DNA of 64,000 nt from Actinomycetota bacterium. Its GTDB lineage: Bacteria; Actinomycetota; Thermoleophilia; Solirubrobacterales; Solirubrobacteraceae. The stretch lies in NCBI GenBank assembly GCA_005883215.1, contig VAYS01000040.1:1-64000 (forward strand). Direction: 5' to 3'. The notes beneath the pieces were generated by a model. The model had not been told where the DNA came from. It made no database searches and worked only from the letters and a program-made list of their open reading frames with translations. Shown here piece after piece: positions 52,452 through 60,584 of the stretch (positions are counted from its first letter, which is position 1; each line of letters starts with the position of its first letter). Made by a program: the position numbers and the translations under genes.

Positions 52452-53129
52452 GTGCCCGAGCCCGAGCTGGCGCGGGTGGTGGAGGCGATGCTGTTTCTCT
52501 CGAGCGAGCCGGTGGCGCTCGACGAGCTCGCCGCCGCCGCCCGGGTGGCCCCCGAGGCGGTGTCCGCCGCCCTCGAGCGGTTGGGCGAGGAGTACGCGCC
52601 CGGGCGTCGCGGCCTGGTCCTGCGTGAGCTCTCGGGCGGCTTTACCTTCGCCAGCGATCCGATCGCCGAGCCCGCCGCCCGCCGCCTGCTGGCCAAGCCG
52701 CGCGCGCCGGCGCTCGCCCCGGCTCAGGCCGAGACGCTGGCCATCGTGGCCTACCTGCAGCCGGCCTCTCGCCCCGAGATTGCCCGCATCCGCGGGGTGA
52801 GCTCGGACTCGGCCACCGCCACGCTGCTCGAGCGCGGTCTGATCGAGGAGGCCGGGCGCTCGCAGTTCGGCGCCGTGCTCTACCGCACCACCGAGCTCTT
52901 CCTGCGCCTGTTCGGCCTGCGCGAGCTGGACGATCTGCCAGACCCCTCGCGCTGGGATCCCACTCCCGAGGAGCGCGCGGAGCTGCGCGATCGTCTGCTG
53001 CGGGCCGGCGAGGCCCGCAGCGGGCCCCCCGGCGTCCGGGCGCCCGCCCCGCACGCGCCGGGGCAGCCGCCCGAGGACGAGGCGGCGCCCGAGGAGGCCG
53101 CGACCCCCGAGCCCGCGCGGGCTCCCTAG
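52452..53129 (+). CDS. scpB: Segregation and condensation protein B
   Basis: 225 residues from a GTG 2 nt after scpA. LARVVEAMLFLSSEPVALDELAAAA opens the first winged helix. GGFTFASDPIAEPAARRLL, LAPAQAETLAIVAYLQPASRPEIARIRGVSSDSATATLLERGLIEEAGRSQFG and YRTTELFLRLFGL are ScpB signatures. The C-terminal 50 residues are Pro/Glu/Ala-rich. Partner of ScpA in chromosome condensation. It ends 4 nt inside the convergent rlmN. Confidence 0.94.
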   Translation: MPEPELARVVEAMLFLSSEPVALDELAAAARVAPEAVSAALERLGEEYAPGRRGLVLRELSGGFTFASDPIAEPAARRLLAKPRAPALAPAQAETLAIVAYLQPASRPEIARIRGVSSDSATATLLERGLIEEAGRSQFGAVLYRTTELFLRLFGLRELDDLPDPSRWDPTPEERAELRDRLLRAGEARSGPPGVRAPAPHAPGQPPEDEAAPEEAATPEPARAP

Positions 53130-54151
53130 CCCGCGCCCGCCGGACCGGCCGGTACCCCGGCGGCCCCTGCGCCGGCCGGCGCCCGGGCCGCGAGCTGTCC
53201 GCAGGCCGCGTCGATGTCGCGGCCGCGGGCGAGGCGCACGGTGGTGGGGATCCCCTGGCGCCGGAGCGCCGAGGCAAAGGCGGCGATCGCCTGGGGCCCC
53301 GAGCCCGTGAAGGCGGTGTCGGTGGGGTTAAACGGGATCAGGTTGACCTTGAACGCGCGTCGGTCGAGCAGGCGGGCCAGGGCGAGGGCCTGCTCGTAGC
53401 GGTCGTTGACTCCGGCCAGCATCACGTACTCGATGAACACCCGGCGCCGGCGGCGCGCGTGATACGCGCGGCAGGCGTCCAGGACCCCGGCCAGCGGGTA
53501 GCGCTCGTTGACCGCCATCAGCTGCGAGCGCAGCGCGTCGTCGGGGGCATGCAGCGACAGGGCCAGGCGCACCGGTAGCTCGGATTCGCTCAGGCGGCGG
53601 ATCCCGGGCAGCCAGCCGACGGTGGAGATAGTGGTGCGCCGATGGGTTACGCCGACCTCGGGCAGCCGCGCGCAGGCGCCCAGCACCGCCTGGAGGTTGA
53701 GCATCGGCTCACCCATCCCCATGAACACACAGTGGTCGACCGCGCCCCGGCGGCGAAAATGAAGGACCTGGTCAAGAATCTCCGAGGCGGTCAGGTTGCG
53801 ACCAAAGCGCATCTGGCCGGTGGCGCAGAACGAGCAGGTCAGCGGGCATCCCGACTGCGAGGAGACGCACACCGAACGCCGCTCGTCGCGGTAGCGCATG
53901 AGCACCGCCTCCACCGGACGCCCCTCGTGCGTGCGCAGCAGCGCCTTGAGCGTCCCGTCGCGCGAGCGGTCCTCGCGCTCGAGCGTCAGGCTCGAGAAGG
54001 GCACCTCGGCCGCCAGTCGCTCGCGTAGCCCGGCCGGGAGGTCGGTCATCTCCGCGTATCCCCGGGCGCCACGCGCCGCCCACGCCCACACCTGGCGGGC
54101 GCGAAAGCGCGGTTGGCCGATCAGGGCGTCCTCGAGCCGAGCCAGATCCAC
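53126..54151 (-). CDS. rlmN: 23S rRNA (adenine2503-C2)/tRNA methyltransferase, radical SAM
   Basis: 341 residues from a GTG. The radical SAM cluster motif is CPLTCSFCATGQ. SSQSGCPL, FMGMGEPMLNLQAVL, RTTISTVGWLPGIRRL, LALSLHAPDDALRSQLMAVNERYPL, EYVMLAGVNDRYEQA, NLIPFNPT and IPTTVRLARGRDIDAACGQLA complete the RlmN pattern, the last holding the methyl-carrying Cys. The C-terminal 20 residues are Gly/Ala/Pro-rich. Only 20 nt separate its start codon from that of the divergent rluB. Confidence 0.95.
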   Translation of the reverse strand: MDLARLEDALIGQPRFRARQVWAWAARGARGYAEMTDLPAGLRERLAAEVPFSSLTLEREDRSRDGTLKALLRTHEGRPVEAVLMRYRDERRSVCVSSQSGCPLTCSFCATGQMRFGRNLTASEILDQVLHFRRRGAVDHCVFMGMGEPMLNLQAVLGACARLPEVGVTHRRTTISTVGWLPGIRRLSESELPVRLALSLHAPDDALRSQLMAVNERYPLAGVLDACRAYHARRRRRVFIEYVMLAGVNDRYEQALALARLLDRRAFKVNLIPFNPTDTAFTGSGPQAIAAFASALRRQGIPTTVRLARGRDIDAACGQLAARAPAGAGAAGVPAGPAGAG

Positions 54152-54171
54152 GCGCCTATGGTGCCAGGGCC
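54152..54171. promoter_or_regulatory. 20-nt divergent start region of rlmN and rluB
   Basis: The two start codons are 20 nt apart, so both promoters must lie largely inside the opposite coding sequence. For rluB, TATGGT (54157-54162) sits 9 nt before the ATG, with no Shine-Dalgarno for either gene. Transcription from one should interfere with the other. Confidence 0.55.
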
Positions 54172-54915
54172 ATGCGCCTGGGCCGCTATCTCGCGCACGC
54201 CGGTGTCGCCTCTCGTCGCGCCGCCGAGGAGATCGTCCGGGCCGGACGGGTCACGGTCGACGGCGAGTCCGTGCGCGACCCGGCGCGCGATGTGGACGAG
54301 CGCCACGCCGTGGCGGTAGACGGACGGCCGCTCGCCGGGGCCGAGCCCCGTGTGGTGATCGCGCTGCACAAGCCGACCGGGGTGGTCTCCACCGCCCGCG
54401 ACACCCACGGGCGACCCACCGTCGTCGAGCTGGTGGGGTCCGCCCTCCAGGCGCCGGAGGCCGGGCGCGAACGCGCTACGAGCGGACGCCTGCGCGTGTA
54501 CCCGGTCGGGCGCCTGGACGTCGACACCAGCGGCCTGATCCTGCTCACCAACGACGGCGAGCTGGCCAACGCCCTGCTGCACCCCAGTCGCGGCGTGCCG
54601 CGCACCTACGTCGCCCGGGTCGGCGGCGGACCCGTCCACCAGGCCGCGGTGCAGGCGCTGCGCTCCGGCGTGCGGCTCGACGACGGCCCCACCGCGCCGG
54701 CGCGGGTTCGGCGCTTGGGCCCGGGACGGCTGGAGCTCACCGTCCACGAGGGCCGCAAGCGCCAGGTCCGCCGCATGTGCGAGGCCGTGGGTCACCCCGT
54801 GCTGGCCCTGTCGCGCACGCGCTTTGGCCCCCTGTCGCTGGGCGGCCTGCGCGCGGGCGAGAGCCGGGTGCTGAGCGTCGCCGAGGTCGAGCGCCTGCGG
54901 CGCTTGGGGCCCTGA
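54172..54915 (+). CDS. rluB: Ribosomal large-subunit pseudouridine synthase (RsuA/RluB family)
   Basis: 247 residues. The S4-like RNA-binding domain MRLGRYLAHAGVASRRAAEEIVRAGRVTVDG comes first. The catalytic domain has LHKPTGVVST, YPVGRLDVDTSGLILLTNDGELANALLHPS with the nucleophile Asp in RLDVDTSG, and HEGRKRQVRRMCEAVGHPVLAL. It isomerises a specific uridine in rRNA. RluB, RluE, RluF or RsuA specificity cannot be read directly; RluB is favoured by length and by the usual scpB-neighbouring context. Confidence 0.88.
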   Translation: MRLGRYLAHAGVASRRAAEEIVRAGRVTVDGESVRDPARDVDERHAVAVDGRPLAGAEPRVVIALHKPTGVVSTARDTHGRPTVVELVGSALQAPEAGRERATSGRLRVYPVGRLDVDTSGLILLTNDGELANALLHPSRGVPRTYVARVGGGPVHQAAVQALRSGVRLDDGPTAPARVRRLGPGRLELTVHEGRKRQVRRMCEAVGHPVLALSRTRFGPLSLGGLRAGESRVLSVAEVERLRRLGP

Positions 54916-54949
54916 GAGCGCGGGGCCCTCTGGCACAATGGCGCGCCCT

Positions 54950-55315
54950 ATGCGCCTGTTCGCGCTGCGCGGCGCCACCACCGTTGCGGACAACGAAGCT
55001 CAGACGATCCGCGACGCCACCGCCGAGCTGATCCGCCGGATCGTCGAGGTCAACCAGCTCGAAGCCGACGCCGTGGTGAGCTGCATCTTCACCGCGACCG
55101 ACGACCTAGACGCCGAGTTCCCGGCCGTCGCCGCGCGCGAGCTCGGCTTCCAGCGCGTGCCGCTGCTGTGCGCCCGGGAGATGGGCGTGCCGGGCTCGCT
55201 GCCCCGCGTGATCCGCGTGCTCATCCACTACTACGCGCCCGAGGGGCACGCGGCGCGCCACGTCTATCTGGGCGAGGCCCGGGCGCTGCGCACCGACCTC
55301 GACGCCGCCCAGTAG
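54950..55315 (+). CDS. aroH: Chorismate mutase, AroH type
   Basis: 121 residues, the monofunctional AroH class (trimeric, B. subtilis type). MRLFALRGATTVADNEAQTI, VSCIFTATDDLDAEFPAVAARELG, VPLLCAREMGVPGSLPRVIRVLIHY and VYLGEARALRTDL are signatures holding the active-site Arg and Cys positions. It converts chorismate to prephenate for Phe and Tyr. The ATG at 54950 matches family starts; an ATG four codons earlier (54938) overlaps a CACAAT -10-like element. First of the aromatic amino acid group. Confidence 0.93.
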   Translation: MRLFALRGATTVADNEAQTIRDATAELIRRIVEVNQLEADAVVSCIFTATDDLDAEFPAVAARELGFQRVPLLCAREMGVPGSLPRVIRVLIHYYAPEGHAARHVYLGEARALRTDLDAAQ

Positions 55316-55408
55316 GACGCGACCCCGCCCCCGCGACCCCGGCCGTCCTGCCGACCCGCAGCCACCCGCGGGTGCCGCGTCGGGCGCGCGAGCCGCCACA
55401 ATGGCCCC

Positions 55409-56488
55409 ATGGCCCTCGAGTTCTCCCAGGCGGTGCGCCGGATCCCGGTCTACCCGGCCGCCGAAGGTTACGGCGACTCCGACTCCCTGGCCCGGCTGGC
55501 CTCCAACGAGTCCGCCGAGCCGCCCCTGCCCGAGGTCGTGCGCGCGGCCACGCGCGCCCTGGGCTCTCTCAACCGCTATCCCGACCCCACCAATGCCGAG
55601 CTGCGGCGCGCCCTGTCGGACCGCTACGACGTGCCCGCCTCGCGCATCGCGATCGGCAACGGCTCCTGCGACGTGCTGCTGGCCGCGGGCGAGGCCCTGC
55701 TCGAGCCCGGCGCCGAGGTCGTCTACGCGTGGCCGTCGTTCTCGGTCTATCCCCAGCTGAGCGCGGCCACCGGCGCGCGGGCGATCACCGTCCAGCTCGA
55801 CACCGAGCAGCGCCTGGACCTCGACGCGATGGCCCGCGAGGTGACGGTCGCCTGCCGCCTGGTGATCGTCTGCAACCCCAACAACCCGACCAGCACCGCG
55901 GTGAGCACCGAGCGCGTGGCGGCCTTCCTGGAGCGGATTCCGCCGCACGTGTGCGTGATCGTCGACGAGGCCTACTGCGAGTTTCGCACCGACGAGGATC
56001 CCGACTCGAGCCTCGACCTCCTCGCCCGGCATCCGAACCTGGCGCTGCTGCGCACGTTCTCCAAGGTCTACGGCCTGTGCGGGCTGCGGGTCGGCTTTGC
56101 CCTGTGCGGCTCAGAGGAGCTGCCCCGCGCGCTCGATCAGGTCCGCCAGCCGTTCTTCTGCAACGCCGTGGCCCAGGCCGCCGCCACCGAGGCGCTCAAG
56201 CACCAGGACGCCGTCGCCGACCGCGTGGTGCGTACGGTCGCCGCCCGGATCGAGATGGACGAGCGTCTGCGCGCCCTGGGCCTCGCGCCCGCCGATTCGC
56301 AGGCGAACTTCTGCTGGTTTGACCTGGGCGAAGGGCGCGACGAGGACGAGGTCGTGCGCGGGCTGGGCGAGCGGGGCGTGCTCGTCCGGGCCGGCTCCTC
56401 GCTCGGGCGACCCGGCGCGCTGCGGGTGACCTACGGCCTGCCCGAGGAGAACCGTCGCCTGGTGGACGCGCTGGGAGAACTGCTGTAG
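55409..56488 (+). CDS. hisC: Histidinol-phosphate / aromatic aminotransferase
   Basis: 359 residues, class II aminotransferase. RLASNESAEPPLPEVVRAA, RYPDPTNAELRRALSDRY, GNGSCDVLLAAGEAL, VCNPNNPTST, VDEAYCEF and RTFSKVYGLCGLRVGF with the PLP Lys at 219 are HisC signatures. Placed between aroH and aroF-tyrA-aroA, as in some bacilli, it probably also aminates phenylpyruvate or hydroxyphenylpyruvate (inference from context). CACAAT lies 6 nt before the ATG with no Shine-Dalgarno, so the transcript may be leaderless. Confidence 0.9.
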   Translation: MALEFSQAVRRIPVYPAAEGYGDSDSLARLASNESAEPPLPEVVRAATRALGSLNRYPDPTNAELRRALSDRYDVPASRIAIGNGSCDVLLAAGEALLEPGAEVVYAWPSFSVYPQLSAATGARAITVQLDTEQRLDLDAMAREVTVACRLVIVCNPNNPTSTAVSTERVAAFLERIPPHVCVIVDEAYCEFRTDEDPDSSLDLLARHPNLALLRTFSKVYGLCGLRVGFALCGSEELPRALDQVRQPFFCNAVAQAAATEALKHQDAVADRVVRTVAARIEMDERLRALGLAPADSQANFCWFDLGEGRDEDEVVRGLGERGVLVRAGSSLGRPGALRVTYGLPEENRRLVDALGELL

Positions 56489-56518
56489 CCGCGCGGCGCT
56501 TCTGCTACAAACGAGTTG

Positions 56519-56638
56519 ATGCGCGCCGCCGTCACGACCGCCTCTTCGATTTCCTCCGAGCGCAGATCGGCCGCGCGCGCCCGCCCCGGTGCGTCCCTGA
56601 CGGCACCGCGCTACCTGCGCTATTGGCGATTTAGCTAG
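56519..56638 (+). CDS. Aromatic-rich leader peptide upstream of aroF
   Basis: 39 codons from ATG 56519. The first 30 residues are Ala/Ser/Arg-rich, and the peptide ends RYLRYWRFS before TAG at 56636. Two Tyr, one Trp and one Phe fall within seven residues immediately before the stop and hairpins, which is the pattern of an attenuation leader for aromatic amino acids. No strong Shine-Dalgarno is seen. It lies 30 nt past hisC and 157 nt before aroF. Confidence 0.78.
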   Translation: MRAAVTTASSISSERRSAARARPGASLTAPRYLRYWRFS

Positions 56639-56756
56639 GCGCTCGGCCGTCGACCGCCGCACGCGGCAACCGCCGCTGCCGAGCGCCGCTCCCACCGCGC
56701 ATCGCGCCAGCTGACCGGCCGATGCACGGGCCCGCCCCACGCGGCATGGGCCCCGT
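56638..56756 (+). promoter_or_regulatory. Attenuator-like hairpins between the leader peptide and aroF
   Basis: Three stems are readable. Stem 1: GGCGCTCGGC (56638-56647) with GCCGAGCGCC (56678-56687), 10 perfect pairs starting at the leader stop codon. Stem 2: CCGCGCATCG (56695-56704) with CGATGCACGG (56720-56729), 9 pairs and one mismatch. Stem 3: ACGGGCCC (56726-56733) with GGGCCCCGT (56748-56756), 8 pairs and one bulge. Stems 2 and 3 share 56726-56729, so they exclude each other, as antiterminator and terminator do. CCTTTCTCCT follows stem 3. Confidence 0.65.
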
Positions 56757-56795
56757 CCGTAACCTTTCTCCTACCTCGCAGAAGGGGGTGTGCAG

Positions 56796-57631
56796 ATGAT
56801 GATCGTGATGAAACCGACGGCCACCGAGGAGCAGATCGAGGCCGTCGTGGAGCGCGTCCAGAGCGTCGGCGCCCGCGCCCACATCAGCCGGGGGGCCGAG
56901 CTGACCCTGATCGGCGCCATCGGTGACCGCGAGCTCGTGGCGCGCCTGGAGCTGGAGGGAGCGCCCGGCGTCGAGGAGGTCGTCCCGATCTCCCGGCCCT
57001 ACAAGCTGGCGTCGACGCAGCTGAAGGCCGGCCAGCGCAGCGTGTTCGAGATCAGCGGGCGCCGCGTGGGCGGCGATAACTTCACCCTGATCGCCGGCCC
57101 GTGCACGGTCGAGTCGCGCGACCAGACGCTCGAAACCGCGCGGATCGCCAAGGAGGGGGGCGCGTCGATGTTCCGCGGCGGTGCCTGGCCGAGGTCGGGC
57201 GCAGCGGGCGCCCGGCGCTGCTCAAGCGTGCCGTGTCGGCCACCCTGGACGAGCTGCTGATGGCCGCCGAGTACATCCTCAAGGAGGGCAACGACCAGGT
57301 GCTCTTGTGCGAGCGCGGGATCCGTACGTTCGAGACCTCGCATCGCCGCGCCACCCTCGACCTGATGGCGGTGCCGGTGCTCAAGGAGCTGTCGCACCTG
57401 CCCGTGATCGTCGACCCCAGCCACGCCGCCGGGCGCCGGGATCTGGTCGGGCCCCTGTCGCTCGCCGCTGCCGCCGCGGGCGCGGACGGCATCATCGTCG
57501 AGATCCACCCGGCGCCCGAGGAAGCGATCTGCGACGGGCCTCAGCAGCTGCGGGCCGATTCCTTCGCCGAGTACGCGGCCCAGGTCGAGCGGGCGGCGGG
57601 CTTGGCGGGCAAAGCGCTCAGCACCGTCTAG
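56796..57631 (+). pseudogene. aroF: 3-deoxy-7-phosphoheptulonate synthase (type I beta), with internal deletion and frameshift
   Basis: DAHP synthase, first step of the shikimate pathway. The first frame has the ferredoxin-like N-terminal domain (MIVMKPTATEEQIEAVVERV), PYKLAS, then FTLIAGPCTVESRDQTLETA and GGASMFRGGA. At 57183-57187 it breaks. YKPRTSPYSFQG and the following 50-60 residues are missing. Sequence resumes in another frame with LAEVGRSGRPALLKRAVSATLDELLMAAEYI, LLCERGIRTFE and IVDPSHAAGRRDLV, stopping at 57631. As sequenced it cannot be a working enzyme. GAAGGGGG precedes the ATG. tyrA begins 3 nt later. Confidence 0.85.
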
Positions 57632-57634
57632 CCC

Positions 57635-58705
57635 GTGCGCGTCGCGGTCGTGGGCGTCGGGCTGATCGGCGGGTCCATCGGCCTGGCGGCTCGCCAGCGC
57701 CTGGAGGCGCGGGTCACCGGCTATGACCACGACCCCGGGGTGCTGGCCCAGGCGGCCGAGAAGGGCGCGATCGACGCGGCGGGAGCCGACGTGGCCGAGG
57801 CGGTGACTGGGGCCGAGCTCGCCTTCGTAGCGGTGCCGGTTGGCGCGCTGCCCGCCACCGTCGAGCAGGTGCTGGCCGCGGCGCCGGCCGACTGCGCGGT
57901 CACCGACGTGGGGTCGACCAAGCGACCGGTGCGCGCCGCCGCGCTCGACGAGCGCTTCATCGGCGGCCATCCCCTGGCCGGCGCCGAAACCTCCGGGGTC
58001 ATGAATGCGCGTGCCGACCTGTTCGAGGGCGCGACCTGGTACCTGACGCCGGGCGAACGGGCCTCGGGCGTCCTCTACGAGCGCCTGCACCGGGTGCTGG
58101 CGGCGCTGGGGGCGCGACCGGCGGCAATCGACTCCGAGACGCATGACCGGGTCATGGCCAGCGTCTCGCACCTGCCCCACGTGATCGCCAACGTGCTGGT
58201 GGGCCAGGCCGCCGGGACGCTGAGCGAAGGAGGCGAGCGCATGCCCGCCACGGGCCCCAGCTTCCGCGATGCCACACGGGTGGCGGGGGCCAACGGCGCG
58301 GTCTGGACCGACATCTACCTCTCCAATCGCGACGCGCTGGCCGCCGAGATCGAGGAGACGATCAGGCGGCTGGGCGCGGTGCGCCAAGCGCTGGCCAGCG
58401 CTGACGCTGGGGCGATCGAGCGCTGGAACGACACTGCCGGCGAGCACCGCCAGGCCCTGCTGGAGGTGGGGCTGGCCGGCGGGCCGGTGCGCGAGCTGCG
58501 CGTGTTCGTGCCCAACCGTCCCGGCGTGATCGCCGAGATTGCGCTGGCGCTTGGCCGCGCCGGCGTGAACGTGGTCGACATGGCGCTCTCACCGGCCGAC
58601 GACTTCAGCCGCGGGGTGGTGGCCCTGTGGGTGCGCGGCGATAGCGACGCGGCGCGGGCTCAGGAGTTGATCGCCGCCCTCGACTTCCCGGTGCTGCCCG
58701 CGTGA
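57635..58705 (+). CDS. tyrA: Prephenate dehydrogenase with ACT domain
   Basis: 356 residues from a GTG 3 nt after aroF. The NAD(P) motif VAVVGVGLIGGSIGLAARQ opens the chain. VTDVGSTKRPV, FIGGHPLAGAETSGVMNARADLFEGATWYLTP, DRVMASVSHLPHVIANVL and FRDATRVAGAN are TyrA signatures. Residues about 285-356 form an ACT domain (RELRVFVPNRPGVIAEIALALG), which usually senses Tyr. It oxidises prephenate to hydroxyphenylpyruvate. The stop overlaps aroA as GTGA. Confidence 0.94.
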   Translation: MRVAVVGVGLIGGSIGLAARQRLEARVTGYDHDPGVLAQAAEKGAIDAAGADVAEAVTGAELAFVAVPVGALPATVEQVLAAAPADCAVTDVGSTKRPVRAAALDERFIGGHPLAGAETSGVMNARADLFEGATWYLTPGERASGVLYERLHRVLAALGARPAAIDSETHDRVMASVSHLPHVIANVLVGQAAGTLSEGGERMPATGPSFRDATRVAGANGAVWTDIYLSNRDALAAEIEETIRRLGAVRQALASADAGAIERWNDTAGEHRQALLEVGLAGGPVRELRVFVPNRPGVIAEIALALGRAGVNVVDMALSPADDFSRGVVALWVRGDSDAARAQELIAALDFPVLPA

Positions 58706-60045
58706 GCACCCGCGGCGTGCGCTTTGCCCCCGGCGGGCGTCTGCGCGGCCAGTTCACGCCCCCGGCCGACAAATCGATCTCACACCGGGCCGCCATCCTC
58801 GGTGCGATGGCGTCTGAGCCGGTGCGGATCGCCAACTTTCTCGCGGCGGCCGACACCGCCTCCACCCTCGACGCCATCGACATCCTGGGGGCCCTCGTCG
58901 AACGACGCGACCACGAGTTGGTGGTGCGGGGGACCGGTCTGCGCGAGGCGCGCGAGCCCGACGCGCCCATCGACGTGGGCAACTCGGGCACGCTCATGCG
59001 CCTGCTGGCCGGGTGGTTGGCCGGCCAGGGCGGCGGGCGCTGGACGCTCGACGGCGACGCCTCGATCCGCCGGCGCCCGGTGGATCGGATCGCCGAGCCG
59101 CTGCGCCAGATGGGAGCCGAGATCGAGGCTCGCGACGGGCGCTACCCCCCGTTCACCGTTCACGGCGCGTCCCTGAAGGGGATCTCCTACGAGATGCCGG
59201 TGGCCAGCGCGCAGCTCAAGTCGTGCCTGTTGCTCGCCGGCCTGGCCGCCGACGGCAACACCGAGGTGGTCGAGCCGGCGCCCAGCCGCGACCACACCGA
59301 ACGGCTGTTGAGGGCGGCGGGGGTGACGGTCGAGCGCGACGGCCCGCAGCTTTCGGTGACCAACTGCGACGAGCTGGTGCTGGACCGGGTCGAGGTTCCC
59401 GGCGATATCTCCTCGGCGGCGTTCATGATCGTCGCCGCCCTACTCGTGGCCGGTTCGCGGCTGGAGGTGCACGGGGTGGGGGTCAACTGGACCCGCTGTG
59501 GCCTGCTGCGGGTTATCGAGCGCATGGGCGGCATCGTGCTGGGCGAAGTCGAGTCCCCCGAGCAGGCGGCCCCCGACCGCGAGCCGCTGAGTGACCTCGA
59601 CGTGGCCGCCGCTCCGTTGGTGGCCACCGAGGTCGGGCCCGACGAGGTGCCGTTGCTGATCGACGAGCTCCCGCTGGTCGCGCTGCTGGGCTGCTTCGCC
59701 GACGGGGACACGGTGGTGCGCGGCGCCGGAGAGCTGCGGGTCAAGGAGTCCGACCGCATCGCGGGCGTCGTGGACGGTCTGCGGGGGCTGGGGGCGCGGA
59801 TCGAGGCGCATGAGGACGGCTTCGTGGTCTCCGGCACCGGCGGGCTGCGCGGGGGGCTCCTGGACTGCGCCGGCGACCACCGCCTGGCCATGCTCGGCGC
59901 GGTGGCCGGACTCGCCTCGCGCGAGGGGGTTGAGGTGCTCGACATGGACGCGGCGGCCGTCTCCTACCCCGGCTTCGTCGAGGATCTGGCCGCGCTGGCC
60001 CAATCCGGGCCCCACCTGGGCGAGGCGGGCGGGAAGCGCGCCTAG
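58702..60045 (+). CDS. aroA: 3-phosphoshikimate 1-carboxyvinyltransferase (EPSP synthase)
   Basis: 447 residues. FTPPADKSISHRAAILGAMA (substrate Lys-Ser), VGNSGTLMRLLAGWLAGQ, DASIRRRPVDRIAEPLRQMGA, VASAQLKSCLLLAGLAADG, VPGDISSAAFMIVAALLV and ELRVKESDRIAGVVDGLR are EPSPS signatures. It joins shikimate-3-phosphate with PEP. The first motif (NSGTLMRLLAG rather than NAGTAMR) places it with class II-like enzymes, which can be less glyphosate-sensitive; that is a family trend only. GTGA overlap with tyrA. Confidence 0.95.
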   Translation: MSTRGVRFAPGGRLRGQFTPPADKSISHRAAILGAMASEPVRIANFLAAADTASTLDAIDILGALVERRDHELVVRGTGLREAREPDAPIDVGNSGTLMRLLAGWLAGQGGGRWTLDGDASIRRRPVDRIAEPLRQMGAEIEARDGRYPPFTVHGASLKGISYEMPVASAQLKSCLLLAGLAADGNTEVVEPAPSRDHTERLLRAAGVTVERDGPQLSVTNCDELVLDRVEVPGDISSAAFMIVAALLVAGSRLEVHGVGVNWTRCGLLRVIERMGGIVLGEVESPEQAAPDREPLSDLDVAAAPLVATEVGPDEVPLLIDELPLVALLGCFADGDTVVRGAGELRVKESDRIAGVVDGLRGLGARIEAHEDGFVVSGTGGLRGGLLDCAGDHRLAMLGAVAGLASREGVEVLDMDAAAVSYPGFVEDLAALAQSGPHLGEAGGKRA

Positions 60046-60548
60046 CGGTGCACGACCACCTGCGCTCCGGCGAGGCGGTGGTCGATCTCGGGCGGACCGT
60101 CTCGGCAGATCTCGTCGGCCGGAGCGTGGGCGCACGGATCCGCTCCGAAGGTGATGCGCAGGACCTGGATGCGGTAATGGCCTACGCACCAGCGTCCTCC
60201 GTCGACGCGCAGCGGGCGCAGTCGCACGGCGTATCGCTTGCCCACGCGGTGGGCCCGGACGGCGCGGTCCCCTCCGGTCGAGCAGTTAAGGAAGAAACCG
60301 GTGCCCCGCCGCTGCATGCGCACGGTGTACTCGAACTTCTGCCGAGCGCGGAAGCGGACGGTGAAGGTAGTTCGCCGGCCGCCGCTGTGGGGTCGCACGG
60401 TCATGTGCACCGGCAGAAAGCGCGGCGCTCTGCGGTGGGGCTTGCGCTTCTTGGCCACCGCCGGAGTCCCCCCGAGCAGGCTGGCGCCGACCAGCAAGAG
60501 GGCGCAGGCCAACGCGACGACGCGCGCTCCCACGGGTTTGAGCTCCAT
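60042..60548 (-). CDS. Small exported basic protein, unknown
   Basis: 168 residues. Signal peptide at about residues 5-33 (VVALACALLLVGASLLGGTPAVA), then a KKRKPHRRAPR basic patch and a compact domain. That domain reads TTFTVRFRARQKFEYTVRMQRRG, FFLNCSTGGDRAVRA, VDGGRWCVGHYRIQVLRI and PCAHAPADEICRDG, with five Cys that could pair outside the cell. The beta-rich pattern recalls secreted domains common in this bacterial group; no function is assigned. It overlaps the aroA stop by 4 nt and faces the hydrolase gene over 36 nt. Confidence 0.65.
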   Translation of the reverse strand: MELKPVGARVVALACALLLVGASLLGGTPAVAKKRKPHRRAPRFLPVHMTVRPHSGGRRTTFTVRFRARQKFEYTVRMQRRGTGFFLNCSTGGDRAVRAHRVGKRYAVRLRPLRVDGGRWCVGHYRIQVLRITFGADPCAHAPADEICRDGPPEIDHRLAGAQVVVHR

Positions 60549-60584
60549 GTGCGACACCGCTGGCTTCAACGCCCGAGCACCGCC

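Noticed and set aside
53898-55031. Long + strand frame over the rlmN-rluB boundary
   Set aside because: It runs antisense to rlmN and out of frame through rluB, with Arg/Pro/Gly-rich sequence and no domain.
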